This document shows, in pieces, positions 23,362 through 32,575 of a stretch of 64,000 bases of DNA. Made by a program: the position numbers and the translations under genes. The notes under the pieces are model-generated. The model was not told where the DNA came from. It did no database searches and was given only the letters and a program-made list of their open reading frames with translations. Location of the stretch: contig NZ_CP130720.1 of assembly GCF_035984415.1 (NCBI RefSeq), positions 7,378,001 through 7,442,000 of the forward strand. The letters run 5' to 3'. Within the stretch, counting starts at the first letter, position 1, and each line of letters begins with the position of its first letter. Source of the stretch: Streptomyces sp. NBC_01296 (GTDB lineage Bacteria; Actinomycetota; Actinomycetes; Streptomycetales; Streptomycetaceae).

Positions 23362-24984
23362 ATGAGCAGCAGCATCACCCGAGACCCCGGCTCCACCGCC
23401 GAAGCGGAACCCCGAGCGGAAGCCGGAACCGCCGGAACCGAAGCCGCCGCATCCCGCTGGAAGGGGCGGGCGGCCTCCTGGCCGCTGCGCGCCGCGCTCG
23501 CCGCCGGCTCCGGTGCGCTGCTCTACCTGAGCTTCCCGCCCCGCCCGCTGTGGTGGCTGGCCCCCGTCGCCCTCGCCGTGCTCGGCGGCTGCCTCCACGG
23601 CCGCCGCGCCCGCGCGGGCTTCGGCCTCGGCCTCCTGCACGGCCTGGGCTTCCTGCTGCCGCTGCTCGTCTGGACCAGCGAGGGCGTCGGCCCGGTCCCG
23701 TGGCTCGCCCTCGTCACCCTCGAAGCCCTCCTGATCGGCCTCACCTGCCTCGGGATCGCCCTCGTCAGCCGGCTCCCCGCCTGGCCCCTGTGGGGCGCGG
23801 CCGTCTGGATCGCGGGCGAGGCGCTGCGCGCCCGGGCCCCGTTCGGCGGATTCCCCTGGGGCAAGCTCGCCTTCGGCCAGGCCGACGGCTTCTTCCTGCC
23901 GCTCGCCGCCCTCGGCGGCACCCCGCTGCTCTCCTTCGCCGTCGTGCTCTGCGGATTCGGTCTGTACGAGGCCCTGCGCATCGCACGCAGCCACCCCCGC
24001 CGGGCCACTGCGGCCCTCGCGGCCCTCACCGTCGCCGCCCCGATCGGCGCGGCCCTCGCCGCCCGCCCGCTGGTGTCCGACGCCGCCGAGGACGGCACCG
24101 CCGTGGCCGCCGTCGTCCAGGGCAACGTGCCCCGCGCCGGGTTCGACTTCAATTCCCAGCGCCGCGCGGTCCTGGACAACCACGCCAACCGGACGCTGCA
24201 GCTCGCCGCGGACGTCAAGGCCGGCCGGGTCCCGAAGCCCGACTTCGTGGTCTGGCCGGAGAACTCCTCCGACATCGACCCGTACACGCAGCCCGATGCG
24301 TACGACGTCATCGACAAAGCGGTCAAGGCCATCGGCGTGCCGGTCGCGATCGGCTCCGTACTGGTCCCGGAGACCGGCCCGCTGCGCAACACGATGATCC
24401 TCTGGGACCCGGTCAAGGGCCCCACCGACACGTACGACAAGCGCAAGATCCAGCCCTTCGGCGAGCGCATTCCGATGCGGTCCTTCGTCCGGCTGTTCAG
24501 CTCGGACGTGGACCGGGTGCGCCGCGACTTCGGCCCCGGCAAGGACCCGGGCGTCTTCGACATGGCGGGCAGCGGGGTCGGCATGGTCACCTGCTTCGAG
24601 GCCGCCTTCGACGACGCCGTGCGCTCCACCGTCCAGGACGGTGCGCAGGTGATCGCCGTACCCAGCAACAACGCCACGTTCGGCCGGTCGCAGATGACCT
24701 ACCAGCAGCTCGCGATGGACCGGGTCCGCGCGGTCGAGCACAGCCGGACCGTGCTCGTCCCCGTCACCAGCGGTGTCAGCGCCGTCATCCGCCCCGACGG
24801 GGAGATCGTCCGGCAGACCGAGATGTTCACCGCGGACGCGCTCGTCTCCGAGATCCCCTTGCGCTCCACGCAGACCCCGGCCACCCGCTTCGGTCCGCTG
24901 CCCGAGTACGTCCTGCTCCTGGTCGCCGCCGGCGGCCTCGGCTGGACCCTCGTCCGCCGGATCAGGGCCCGCCGGGCGGCCTGA
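23362..24984 (+). CDS. lnt: Apolipoprotein N-acyltransferase
   Basis: A 540-residue integral membrane enzyme that adds the third acyl chain to the N-terminal Cys of lipoproteins. A disordered ~35-residue N-terminus precedes six to seven TM helices (for example LYLSFPPRPLWWLAPVAL). The periplasm-facing nitrilase domain has the full Glu-Lys-Cys triad: VVWPENSSD (~298), DKRKIQPFGERIPM (~358) and GMVTCFEAAFDD (~410). A C-terminal TM helix closes the protein. Streptomyces commonly have two Lnt paralogues, so this may be one of them. Lipoproteins in the window include ModA. Confidence 0.95.
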   Translation: MSSSITRDPGSTAEAEPRAEAGTAGTEAAASRWKGRAASWPLRAALAAGSGALLYLSFPPRPLWWLAPVALAVLGGCLHGRRARAGFGLGLLHGLGFLLPLLVWTSEGVGPVPWLALVTLEALLIGLTCLGIALVSRLPAWPLWGAAVWIAGEALRARAPFGGFPWGKLAFGQADGFFLPLAALGGTPLLSFAVVLCGFGLYEALRIARSHPRRATAALAALTVAAPIGAALAARPLVSDAAEDGTAVAAVVQGNVPRAGFDFNSQRRAVLDNHANRTLQLAADVKAGRVPKPDFVVWPENSSDIDPYTQPDAYDVIDKAVKAIGVPVAIGSVLVPETGPLRNTMILWDPVKGPTDTYDKRKIQPFGERIPMRSFVRLFSSDVDRVRRDFGPGKDPGVFDMAGSGVGMVTCFEAAFDDAVRSTVQDGAQVIAVPSNNATFGRSQMTYQQLAMDRVRAVEHSRTVLVPVTSGVSAVIRPDGEIVRQTEMFTADALVSEIPLRSTQTPATRFGPLPEYVLLLVAAGGLGWTLVRRIRARRAA

Positions 24985-25008
24985 CGCGGGTCGCCCGGCG
25001 CGGCCTCG

Positions 25009-25014
25009 TAGGGT
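25009..25014 (+). promoter_or_regulatory. -10-like TAGGGT, leaderless start of the NUDIX gene
   Basis: TAGGGT ends 6 nt before ATG 25021. The intervening CGGGGG could alternatively be read as a very close, weak Shine-Dalgarno sequence. Confidence 0.35.
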
Positions 25015-25020
25015 CGGGGG

Positions 25021-25521
25021 ATGACCACACCTGAGTTCATCCGCACGATCCGCGCCTCCGCCGGGAAGCAACTGCTCCTGCTGCCCGGGGTCACGGCCAT
25101 CGTCTTCGACGACCGGGGGCGGGTGCTGCTCGGCCGGCGCTCCGACACCGGCCGGTGGGCCGTGGTCGGCGGGATCGCGGAGCCGGGGGAGCAGCCCGCG
25201 GAGACGGCGGTGCGCGAGGTGTACGAGGAGACGGCGGTGCACTGCGTCCCGGAGCGGGTGGTGCTGGTCCAGATGCTCGAACCGATCACCTACCCGAACG
25301 GCGACGTCTGCCAGTTCCAGGACATCACCTTCCGCTGCCGGGCCACCGGCGGCGAGGCCCGGGCCAACGACAACGAGTCGCTGGAGGTGGCCTGGTTCGA
25401 ACCGGACGCCCTGCCCCCGCTGGAGCACTTCGCACTGGACCGCATCCACCGCGCCGGGCGCGACGAGCCGACCTGGTTCGCACCCCCGGTCGGGATCCAG
25501 GAGGAACCGCGCCCTGCCTGA
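25021..25521 (+). CDS. NUDIX hydrolase
   Basis: A 166-residue NUDIX protein. The Nudix box GGIAEPGEQPAETAVREVYE followed by ETAV (about residues 57-80) has the metal-binding Glu residues (REVYEE), but the final Gly of the consensus is replaced by Ala-Val. An N-terminal strand GVTAIVFDDRGRVLLGRRSD and a C-terminal EVAWFEPDALPPL complete the fold. It probably cleaves a nucleoside diphosphate linked to another group; no substrate motif was recognised. It lies 36 bp downstream of lnt and converges on the protease gene. Confidence 0.88.
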   Translation: MTTPEFIRTIRASAGKQLLLLPGVTAIVFDDRGRVLLGRRSDTGRWAVVGGIAEPGEQPAETAVREVYEETAVHCVPERVVLVQMLEPITYPNGDVCQFQDITFRCRATGGEARANDNESLEVAWFEPDALPPLEHFALDRIHRAGRDEPTWFAPPVGIQEEPRPA

Positions 25522-25537
25522 CGGCGCGGTCGGGTGG

Positions 25538-26314
25538 TCAGCCGGCGGAGACGGCGGCTTCGCGGTAGAGCTCCAGGGCCTGGTCGTCCATCACCGCGCT
25601 GTACGAGACCTCCGGGACCGTGCCGCCGTCCTCGTAGCCGCCGAGGACACCGGCGAGGGCGCCGTTCGCCAGCCAGGGGCTGCCGCTCGTGCCGCCGCTG
25701 AGGTCGGGGCAGTCGATCCGGCGCTGGGTCTGCGAGAACAGGCTCGTGGTGTTGGCGCAGCGCAGCGGGGCCTCGTCGGTGCTGGGGTAGCCGAGGATCG
25801 TCACCGTCACGTCGTCCGGCTGTTCGGTGGCCACGGGGAAGGCGCCCACCGTGTCCTCGATGCGCCCGGCGCCGCCGGCCGCCGGGGCGACCGTCGCGAA
25901 GGCGATGTCCTCGTCCGGGTCCCGCCCGTCCGTCCAGTCCGGGGCGACGTGCACGCCGGTCAGTTTCCACAGCCCGTGCGGGGCCTTGCCGTCCCGGTAG
26001 CCCGGCGCGAACACCGTGGTGTCCGGGTTGTCCAGGCAGTGCGCGGCGGTGGCGATCACATTGCGGTCGTCGCTGTGCACCACCGCGGCGGTGCAGAAGT
26101 GTCCGCCGTCGAGGGTGCCCGCGAAGAGGGCGCCCACCCGGTCCGCCGCCTGGTCGGACCCGGCCTCGGCCGTCACGCCGAGCGGCGTCTCGGCCGCGGC
26201 GTCGGGCAGGTCCACGCTCACCAGGGCGGCCATCGCGGCCAGCGCCAGCAGGATCCGGGATGCCCGCCGGGAGCGGGCGCGGGGGGCCGGTCGGGGAAGC
26301 ATGCACGGGATCAT
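25538..26314 (-). CDS. Secreted trypsin-like serine protease
   Basis: A 258-residue S1-type protease with an N-terminal export signal (RRASRILLALAAMAALVSVD, with an arginine-rich n-region that could be Tat- or Sec-directed). The catalytic triad is visible: His in IATAAHCLDN, Asp in DPDEDIAFATV and Ser in GGTSGSPWL. Two Cys pairs (CTAAVV...AAHC and CANTTS...DCPDL) could form disulfides. Spacing resembles V8-like/trypsin_2 proteins rather than chymotrypsin SGT types. ATG codons at 26314 and 26302 are both possible starts. Confidence 0.85.
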   Translation of the reverse strand: MIPCMLPRPAPRARSRRASRILLALAAMAALVSVDLPDAAAETPLGVTAEAGSDQAADRVGALFAGTLDGGHFCTAAVVHSDDRNVIATAAHCLDNPDTTVFAPGYRDGKAPHGLWKLTGVHVAPDWTDGRDPDEDIAFATVAPAAGGAGRIEDTVGAFPVATEQPDDVTVTILGYPSTDEAPLRCANTTSLFSQTQRRIDCPDLSGGTSGSPWLANGALAGVLGGYEDGGTVPEVSYSAVMDDQALELYREAAVSAG

Positions 26315-26455
26315 GCCCCGAGCCTCCCCGCAGAAGCTATGCCCGGAGCCCGGTATTCCATATGAATGCGCTGTGAATCCGGGCTCCGCAGGCGGGGGCG
26401 CGTCGCACGGGCGAGACTGGCAGAGGCGCCAGGGGGGTCCAGGAGGTGTCCCGCC

Positions 26456-27280
26456 ATGACCGCACAGCGCCGAACGCCCGTGGTGTTCATCCACGGCCTC
26501 TGGCTGCATTCCTCGAGCTGGGAGGGCTGGGCCGACGCCTTCCGCGAAGCCGGGTACGAGCCCGTCCTGCCGGAGTGGCCGGGGGTCCCCGATACCGTCA
26601 ACGAGGCCCGCCGCCGGCCTGACGACCAGGCCGGGGTCGGTCTCGTCGAGATCTCCGAGGCGCATGCCAAGGTGATCCGCGCCCTGCCCGTCCGGCCCGT
26701 CCTCGTAGGGCACTCGGTCGGCGGTTTCATCGCCCAGTACCTGCTCGGCCAGGGCCTCGCCGAGGCCGCCGTGGCCATCTGCCCCGGGCAGATCAAGGGC
26801 GTCAAGGCCATCGCGCCGGCCCAGGCCAAGTCGACGTTCGCCGTCCTGCACAACCCCGGCAACACCCGCCGGTCCGTCTCGCTGAACCGTGAGCAGTTCC
26901 GCTACGGCTTCGCCAACGCCGTCTCCGAGCAGGAATCCGAGGAGCTCTACGAGGAGTGGACCATCCCGAGCACCGCCCGACCGCTGTTCCAGCTGGCCCT
27001 CGGCAATTTCACCCCGCACTCACCGACCAAGGTCGACACGGAGAACGAGAGCCGCGGCCCGCTGCTCCTGCTGTCCGGCAGGCTCGACCACACCGTTCCG
27101 GACCTGCTGACCCGCTCCACCTACAAGCAGTACCGGCACTCCCACGCGACCACCGAGTACCAGTGCTTCGAGGACCGCGGCCACTCCCTGACCGTCGACC
27201 ACGGCTGGCCGGACCTCGCCGAGGCCTCGCTCTCGTGGTTGGATTCCCACAGCGCGGCGGCCCACCCCCGCGCCGCCTGA
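26456..27280 (+). CDS. Alpha/beta hydrolase
   Basis: A 274-residue soluble hydrolase. It has the oxyanion-hole strand TPVVFIHGLWLHSSSW, the nucleophile elbow VLVGHSVGGFIAQ (Ser in GHSVG, ~residue 86) and the catalytic His in FEDRGHSLTVDHGW, with Asp in LSGRLDHTVPD. AGGAGGT precedes ATG 26456 at ideal spacing. The family spans esterases, lipases and haloperoxidase-like enzymes and the substrate is unassigned. It is divergent from the secreted protease and convergent with the glycosyltransferase. Confidence 0.88.
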   Translation: MTAQRRTPVVFIHGLWLHSSSWEGWADAFREAGYEPVLPEWPGVPDTVNEARRRPDDQAGVGLVEISEAHAKVIRALPVRPVLVGHSVGGFIAQYLLGQGLAEAAVAICPGQIKGVKAIAPAQAKSTFAVLHNPGNTRRSVSLNREQFRYGFANAVSEQESEELYEEWTIPSTARPLFQLALGNFTPHSPTKVDTENESRGPLLLLSGRLDHTVPDLLTRSTYKQYRHSHATTEYQCFEDRGHSLTVDHGWPDLAEASLSWLDSHSAAAHPRAA

Positions 27281-27313
27281 CCGGCATCGGCGTCCACGGG
27301 TGCCCGTACGCCG

Positions 27314-28828
27314 TCAGCGGCGCTCGTACACCGTCACCCGGCGGCCCCGGACCTGGCGGTCCTCCACCACGGTGAACCGCTCCTTCAGCTCCGCCGCCTT
27401 CGCCGCGTCCCGCGCGGCCCCCGACGGCTTCGCCACCTTCGCCGCGTCCGTCACCAGCAGCACCCGCCGCTGCCCGCGCAGCGCCGCCCGGATCCGGGCC
27501 GGGTCCGCCTCCTCGCCCTTGAGGGTGGCCGAGGCCACCGGACTCCGCTCCAGGGCGACGTCCACCAGCCCCGCGAAGGCCCCCGGGGAGACCAGCGCCG
27601 TGTCCCGCCGGGCGGCCGGTACGAACAGCACCGCGTCGCCGGGCCGCCCCAGCCGGGCCACCTCACCCGCCACCGCGAGCACGTCGTCGACCCGGCTGGC
27701 CGGAGCCCGCTTGCCCAGTTCCACCGGCAGCAGCGCCAGCACCGCTATCCCGACCACGCCCGGCACGAGCAGACCCGCCGCCCTCGGGAACCGGGGCCGG
27801 GCGGCCCGTACGCAAGCGCCCAGCCCCGCACCGATCAGCAGGGCCAGACCCAGCATGCCGAACAGCACGTACCGGTCCAGGAACAGCGGCTGGACCAGGG
27901 AGATCCCGATCAGCCCCAGCTGTGGCACCGCCAGCAGCGGCAGCCCCACCGCGGCAGCCGAGAGCCGGCCCGCGCGCGGCCGGTCCAGCAGGGCCCCGAG
28001 GCCGCCGACGGCCAGCAGGATCGCCGGGCCGATCATCATGTGCCAGGTCAGCGGCGGTATCCACGACACCTGGTCGGACTGGCTCCGGCTGAACAGCACC
28101 AGCGGCAGCGCCCCCGCCACGGCGCCCGACCCGTACGCAGCCCAGCGCAGCCACACACCGCGCCCGGCCCGCACCCACCACAGCGTCGCCGCATGCGCGG
28201 GCAGGATCAGCAGCGACAGCCAGTTCAGCAGCGCGCACACCAGCACCGCGACCCCGTACGCCGCCCAGCGCGGCCAGGCCCGCCGCCCGCGGCCGGGCCC
28301 CGGCGGCGCGGACAGCAGCGACACCAGCAGCAGCGTCGACAGCCCGGCACCGGCCGCGACCAGCGCGTACGGCCGGCCCTCCTGCAGGTAGAACTGCACG
28401 GCCGGCAGCAGCCCCAGCGCCAGCCCGCCGCCCAGGCCCGCCCAGAAGCCCGCCAGCCGCCGCCCGATCAGGGCCACGCACGCCGCGGCGGCCGCCACCG
28501 CCAGCACCGACGGCAGCCGCAGCGTGGCCGTGCTCGCCCCGAACAGCTCGAAGAGCCCGTGCATGAGGAGGTAATACAAGCCGTGCACGGCGTCGACGTT
28601 GCCGAGCATGTCCAGGATCTCGCCCGCCGACCGGCCGGCCACCTGCCAGGTCGCCGCCTCGTCCCGCCACACGCTGTCCTGCCGGGAGAGCCCCCACAGC
28701 CCGAGCCCCAGCGTCCACAGGACCGGGACCAGCCACACGATCGTCCGCCGTCCGGCAGCGGACCCATCGGAGGACCCATCGGCAGAGCCATCGGCGGACC
28801 TGGCGGCGGCGGGTATGTAGGAAGTCAT
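27314..28828 (-). CDS. Glycosyltransferase family 39-like membrane protein (ArnT/PMT type)
   Basis: A 504-residue GT-C enzyme with about ten TM helices. After the first helix comes the family motif SRQDSVWRDEAATW, with the catalytic Asp-Glu pair in the first extracytoplasmic loop, then HGLYYLLMHGLFELFG and a C-terminal soluble domain of ~120 residues. Relatives transfer sugars from polyprenyl-phosphate donors to proteins or lipids. The N-terminus carries a SADGSADGSSDGS repeat. The ATG at 28828 was chosen over one 20 codons upstream because it opens the conserved part. Acceptor unknown. Confidence 0.82.
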   Translation of the reverse strand: MTSYIPAAARSADGSADGSSDGSAAGRRTIVWLVPVLWTLGLGLWGLSRQDSVWRDEAATWQVAGRSAGEILDMLGNVDAVHGLYYLLMHGLFELFGASTATLRLPSVLAVAAAAACVALIGRRLAGFWAGLGGGLALGLLPAVQFYLQEGRPYALVAAGAGLSTLLLVSLLSAPPGPGRGRRAWPRWAAYGVAVLVCALLNWLSLLILPAHAATLWWVRAGRGVWLRWAAYGSGAVAGALPLVLFSRSQSDQVSWIPPLTWHMMIGPAILLAVGGLGALLDRPRAGRLSAAAVGLPLLAVPQLGLIGISLVQPLFLDRYVLFGMLGLALLIGAGLGACVRAARPRFPRAAGLLVPGVVGIAVLALLPVELGKRAPASRVDDVLAVAGEVARLGRPGDAVLFVPAARRDTALVSPGAFAGLVDVALERSPVASATLKGEEADPARIRAALRGQRRVLLVTDAAKVAKPSGAARDAAKAAELKERFTVVEDRQVRGRRVTVYERR

Positions 28829-28988
28829 GAAACGGATCGGGTCCTCGATGCGCGGCTCGGGCGGAAACCACCAGTCTATGGACGGCACGGACGGTTTCCG
28901 GACCGGCTGTTGTGCACCGCGGAGCGTGATCGCCGGGCCCGGCCGCCCCTAGCCTCGCCGCAGGAGCACGAACGAGGGGCGGTACCCG

Positions 28989-30278
28989 GTGAACTGGCTC
29001 ATCCACGACTACCGCGAGAGCGATCTCGCCGCTGTCGTCCATCTGATCGACACCACGGCCGAACTCGGCCAGGAGTCCGTCTTCTCGCTCGCCGAGTGCA
29101 TCAGCGCCCTCACCGACCGGCAGCCGTGCGTGGTCGCCGTCCACCAGGGCGTCCCCATCGGCGCGGCCCTCGCCTGCGTCACCGGCGAGCGGGCCTGGGT
29201 GATGCGCATCGCGATCGCCGCGGGCTGGCGCGGCCGGGGCCTGGCCAGCGCCCTGCTCGTCGAGCTGGAGCGGCGGCTGATCGCCGCCCGCGTCGGCCGG
29301 ATCGCGTACGTCCTGCCCGAGGAGGACCTGCTCGGCGAGGGCCTGCTCAACGCCGGCTACACGCGCCAGCCGGCCGTCGCCTACTTCGAGAAGACCGAGC
29401 CGCTGCACGGACCGGCGGCCGGCCTCCTCGACGACCTCGGCGGCCGCTTCCTCCCCAACGACCTGTGGACCAAGGTCGCCGGCATGGAGCAGGAGAAGGA
29501 CCTCATAGAGCGGCGCGTGGTGCTGCCGCTCGCCGAGCCCGAGCGGGCCGCCGCGCACGGCGTGCGGCCGCCGCGCGCCATCACCCTCTTCGGTCCGCCC
29601 GGCACCGGCAAGACCACCTTCGCCCGCGCCATCGCCTCCCGGCTCGGCTGGCCCTTCGTGGAACTGCTGCCCTCCCGCCTCGCCGACGAGGGCAATCTGG
29701 CCGCGGCGCTGCGCGACGCGTTCGCCCGGATCGCCGAGCTGGAGCGGGTCCTCGTCTTCATCGACGAGGTCGAGGAGATAGCGCCCGTGCGCACCGAGCC
29801 GGCGCAGCCCGGCGGGATCCACGGGGTCACGAACGAGCTGCTCAAGCTGATCCCGGGATTCCGGGAGGGCGACGAGCGGCTGCTGGTGTGCGCCACCAAC
29901 TCCATCCGCTCCCTGGACCCGGCCTTCCTGCGGCCCGGGCGCTTCGACTACCTGATCCCGATCGGCACCCCGGACGCCGGGGCGCGCGCCGCGATCTGGT
30001 CCCGCTACACGGCGGGCCGGCCGGACGTGGACGTGGCGGCCCTGGTGGCGGCGAGCGAGCTGTTCACCCCGGCCGACATCGAGCACGCGGCGCGGATCGC
30101 GGCGCAGGTGTCCTTCGAGCGGGACTTGGAGGCGGTGGGCGTGCGCGGCGCGGCGGCGGCCCAGCTCGGCGCCTCCACGCAGGACTACCTGGCGGCGGTC
30201 GCGCAGTGCAGGCCGACGGTGACCCCTGCGATGACCGGCGAGTTCGAGGCGGACATCACCGCCCACGCCCGGTTTTGA
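28989..30278 (+). CDS. GNAT N-acetyltransferase fused to a classical AAA ATPase
   Basis: A 429-residue two-domain protein starting at GTG 28989 (GAGGGG upstream). Residues 1-~140 are a GNAT fold with the acetyl-CoA pyrophosphate loop GWRGRGLASALL (~77-88) and a closing strand VAYFEKTEPL. Residues ~160-429 are a classic-clade AAA module: Walker A FGPPGTGKTT (~201-210), Walker B VLVFIDEVEE (~254-262), sensor 1 CATNS and the second-region-of-homology LDPAFLRPGRFD, as in FtsH/p97-type unfoldases. No protease domain is attached. The pairing suggests acetylation linked to ATP-driven remodelling or degradation of a target; that is inference. Confidence 0.85.
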   Translation: MNWLIHDYRESDLAAVVHLIDTTAELGQESVFSLAECISALTDRQPCVVAVHQGVPIGAALACVTGERAWVMRIAIAAGWRGRGLASALLVELERRLIAARVGRIAYVLPEEDLLGEGLLNAGYTRQPAVAYFEKTEPLHGPAAGLLDDLGGRFLPNDLWTKVAGMEQEKDLIERRVVLPLAEPERAAAHGVRPPRAITLFGPPGTGKTTFARAIASRLGWPFVELLPSRLADEGNLAAALRDAFARIAELERVLVFIDEVEEIAPVRTEPAQPGGIHGVTNELLKLIPGFREGDERLLVCATNSIRSLDPAFLRPGRFDYLIPIGTPDAGARAAIWSRYTAGRPDVDVAALVAASELFTPADIEHAARIAAQVSFERDLEAVGVRGAAAAQLGASTQDYLAAVAQCRPTVTPAMTGEFEADITAHARF

Positions 30279-30395
30279 AACAGGAAGGAGACTGAAACCG
30301 GGGGGTTCGGCCCGGCCTGCCACGGACAGGTCGGCAGGACGGCCCGGACGGCGCTGTTGCTCCCGCCGCCACCGGGCCGTCGGTCCCGCCGCCCG

Positions 30396-30980
30396 CTAGC
30401 CGGTGCAGCGGTACGTGAACTGCGTCGCCGCGGTGCGCTGCCCGGGCGAGACCAGCTGGAGCTTCGCCTCGGCGGCGTACGTGCCCCGGCCCTGGAAGGT
30501 CCACAGCAGGTGCAGCCGGGCCTCCTTCCTCCCGCGCGGCACCCGCTCGGTGAGCTGCTCCGACTGCGTGCCGTCGGAGCGGATCCACCGGTACGTGAGG
30601 GTCCCCGGCCGCCCGTTGGTCCGTACGACGGCCACCACGTCGGCGGCGGAATCGCAGCCGGGACCCTGCGGGTCGGCGGCGGCGACCGTCACGCCCCGTA
30701 CCTCGATGGCCGGGCCGTACCGCTGCCAGGCCAGGTACGCGAGCACCGCGAGCAGGACGACGGCGGCCAGGGTGTAACGGCGCCACTCCCCGCGCCGGCG
30801 GGCCGGCACCGGTTCCGCGACCACGGGGAACGGCGCCGGCATGGCGGCCGTCACCCCGGGCCCGAACCGCAGCACGGATCCCTCGACACGGTCGGGCACG
30901 GCCTCCTGCGGCTGCGGCGGCCCGCTGAACCAGTGGCTGCCGAGGACGGTGGCGCTGTAGTCGTCGTCGCTGTCGCTCAT
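30396..30980 (-). CDS. Single-TM protein with an extracytoplasmic Ig-like domain, partner of the Ser/Thr kinase
   Basis: A 194-residue protein: an acidic cytosolic N-terminus (MSDSDDDYSATVLG), one TM helix (YTLAAVVLLAVLAYLAW, ~70-86) and an outer beta domain with two Cys (GPGCDSAADVV and FTYRCTG). Its pattern TFQGRGTYAAEAKLQL then RC closely parallels the end of the upstream kinase (TFSGRGCYWGVRA then RRC), so the two outer domains appear homologous. Its ATG overlaps the kinase stop (ATGA), giving translational coupling. It probably acts in the same signalling unit, perhaps as a substrate or co-sensor. Confidence 0.72.
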   Translation of the reverse strand: MSDSDDDYSATVLGSHWFSGPPQPQEAVPDRVEGSVLRFGPGVTAAMPAPFPVVAEPVPARRRGEWRRYTLAAVVLLAVLAYLAWQRYGPAIEVRGVTVAAADPQGPGCDSAADVVAVVRTNGRPGTLTYRWIRSDGTQSEQLTERVPRGRKEARLHLLWTFQGRGTYAAEAKLQLVSPGQRTAATQFTYRCTG

Positions 30981-32575
30981 GAGATCGTGCACCGCCTGAT
31001 GAAGACCTGGGAGGTCGAGGAACCGTTGCCGGCGGCGGGCTTGGTGGTGGCCCGTACGCCCCAGTAGCAGCCCCGGCCGGAGAAGGTGTGGGCCTTGACG
31101 AGCGGCGCGGCGGCGCCCGGCTGGTACGTGAGGGTGTCCGGCGCGCCGTCGGGCGTGCCCAGCTTCCCGTCCGCGTTGCCGGTGAACCACTCGAGCACCA
31201 CCGTGACCGGCGCGGTGCCCTTCGCCTCGACGGTCACGGTCGCCTGGCCGAGCCAGGGCCCCGTCTCGCGGAGGGTGACGGACACCGCGCCGACGACCAC
31301 CGTCGGCTTCGGCGAGGGCGGCGCAGTGGTGGGCGGCTTCGTCGTCGGCGCCGTGATCGTGGGCGTCACCGTCGGCGAGTAGCTCGGGCTCGCAGTGGGC
31401 GATGGCGACGCGGACGGTGACAGCGAGGGGGACGGGGACGGGGACGGCGAGGGGGAGGCGGACACGCTCGGGCCGGGGGCCGGTGTCGGACCGGTACCGC
31501 CGGGGCTCGCGCTCGACGTCGCGAACGCGTTCAGCGCCGAGGCCCCGCCGGGCTCCCCGCCGACCGCGCTGTAGGTGAGCGCCGTCAGCACGCCGAGGAC
31601 CAGCGCCGCGCCGCCCGCGATCAGGCCGCGCCGACCCGGGGCCCAGCGCGAGGGGCTCGGAAACGTGGTCGTCGCCAGCGCCGTGGTCCCCGCTGCGGGG
31701 GCGCCCGCCGAGGGGAACAGCAGCGGCAGCAGCGCGGCCAGCGCCGCGAGCTTGCGCTGCCCCCGCTCCTCCCAGTCCGGCCCGTACGCGGCGAGCGCCA
31801 CGCCCTCCAGCTCCGCCACGAACGCCTCGGCGTTCTCCGGCCGCTGCTCCGGGGCCTTGGCCAGACCCCGCCGGATCAGCGGGCGCACCGGCTCGGGGGC
31901 CTCGGTCTCGGGGACCGGTGCCTCTATGTGCTGGACGGCGAGCTCCGCGAAGTTCTCCCCGGCGAACGGCTTGCGGCCGGTCAGGCACTCGAAGAACGTC
32001 GCCGTCGCCGCGTACACGTCGGCCGCGGGCGAGGCCGGTCGGCCCTGCCACTGCTCGGGGGCCATGTACGCCGGGGTGCCGGCCACTCCGGGCGTCGTAC
32101 CGCGGCGCGCGGCGATGCCGAAGTCCACCAGCTTCGAGGAGCCATCGGGGGCGACCAGTACGTTCTCGGGCTTGTAGTCGCGATGGACGACGCCCGCCCG
32201 GTGCGCCGCGGCCAGCCCCAGCAGCGAGCCCTTCAGCACCACCAGGGCGGCCTCGGGATCGGCCTGCCCGGCCTGCTTCAGCAGTGCGCGCAGGGAGATC
32301 CCGTCGACCAGCTCCATCACGATGGCGGCGCCGCCGGGCGCCTCCACATACTCGTACAGCCGGACCACGTACGGCGTGTCCAGTCCGCCGAGCAGCCGGG
32401 CCTCGGCCCGGAACTCCCCGACGAACGCCGGGTCCTCGCGCAGCCGGTCGCTGAGGTACTTCACCGCGACCGGCGTGCCCGTGGCCTCGTGGACGGCGAG
32501 GACCACGCGGCCGCTGCCACCCGAGCCGAGCTCCCGGACCTGCGCATAGCCGGGCACCGTCCACGCGTTCTTCAT
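30977..32575 (-). CDS. Transmembrane serine/threonine protein kinase (PknB class)
   Basis: A 532-residue kinase. The glycine loop is LGSGGSGRVV, the ATP Lys is in VAVKYL, the catalytic loop is HRDYKPEN and the Mg-binding site is DFG in KLVDFGIAARRG, with APEQWQGRP in the P+1 region. A TM helix follows (GLIAGGAALVLGVLTALTY, ~295-315). The extracytoplasmic part has a long Ser-Pro linker and a ~100-residue beta domain ending FIRRCTIS. There are no PASTA repeats, so it is not the cell-wall PknB proper; the ligand is unknown. It is the first gene of a two-gene operon. Confidence 0.9.
   Translation of the reverse strand: MKNAWTVPGYAQVRELGSGGSGRVVLAVHEATGTPVAVKYLSDRLREDPAFVGEFRAEARLLGGLDTPYVVRLYEYVEAPGGAAIVMELVDGISLRALLKQAGQADPEAALVVLKGSLLGLAAAHRAGVVHRDYKPENVLVAPDGSSKLVDFGIAARRGTTPGVAGTPAYMAPEQWQGRPASPAADVYAATATFFECLTGRKPFAGENFAELAVQHIEAPVPETEAPEPVRPLIRRGLAKAPEQRPENAEAFVAELEGVALAAYGPDWEERGQRKLAALAALLPLLFPSAGAPAAGTTALATTTFPSPSRWAPGRRGLIAGGAALVLGVLTALTYSAVGGEPGGASALNAFATSSASPGGTGPTPAPGPSVSASPSPSPSPSPSLSPSASPSPTASPSYSPTVTPTITAPTTKPPTTAPPSPKPTVVVGAVSVTLRETGPWLGQATVTVEAKGTAPVTVVLEWFTGNADGKLGTPDGAPDTLTYQPGAAAPLVKAHTFSGRGCYWGVRATTKPAAGNGSSTSQVFIRRCTIS

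Noticed and set aside
31380..31470. Short GGGGAC/GGCGAG tandem repeats as a possible CRISPR or regulatory array
   Set aside because: They are codons for the Ser-Pro linker of the Ser/Thr kinase, with no spacers.
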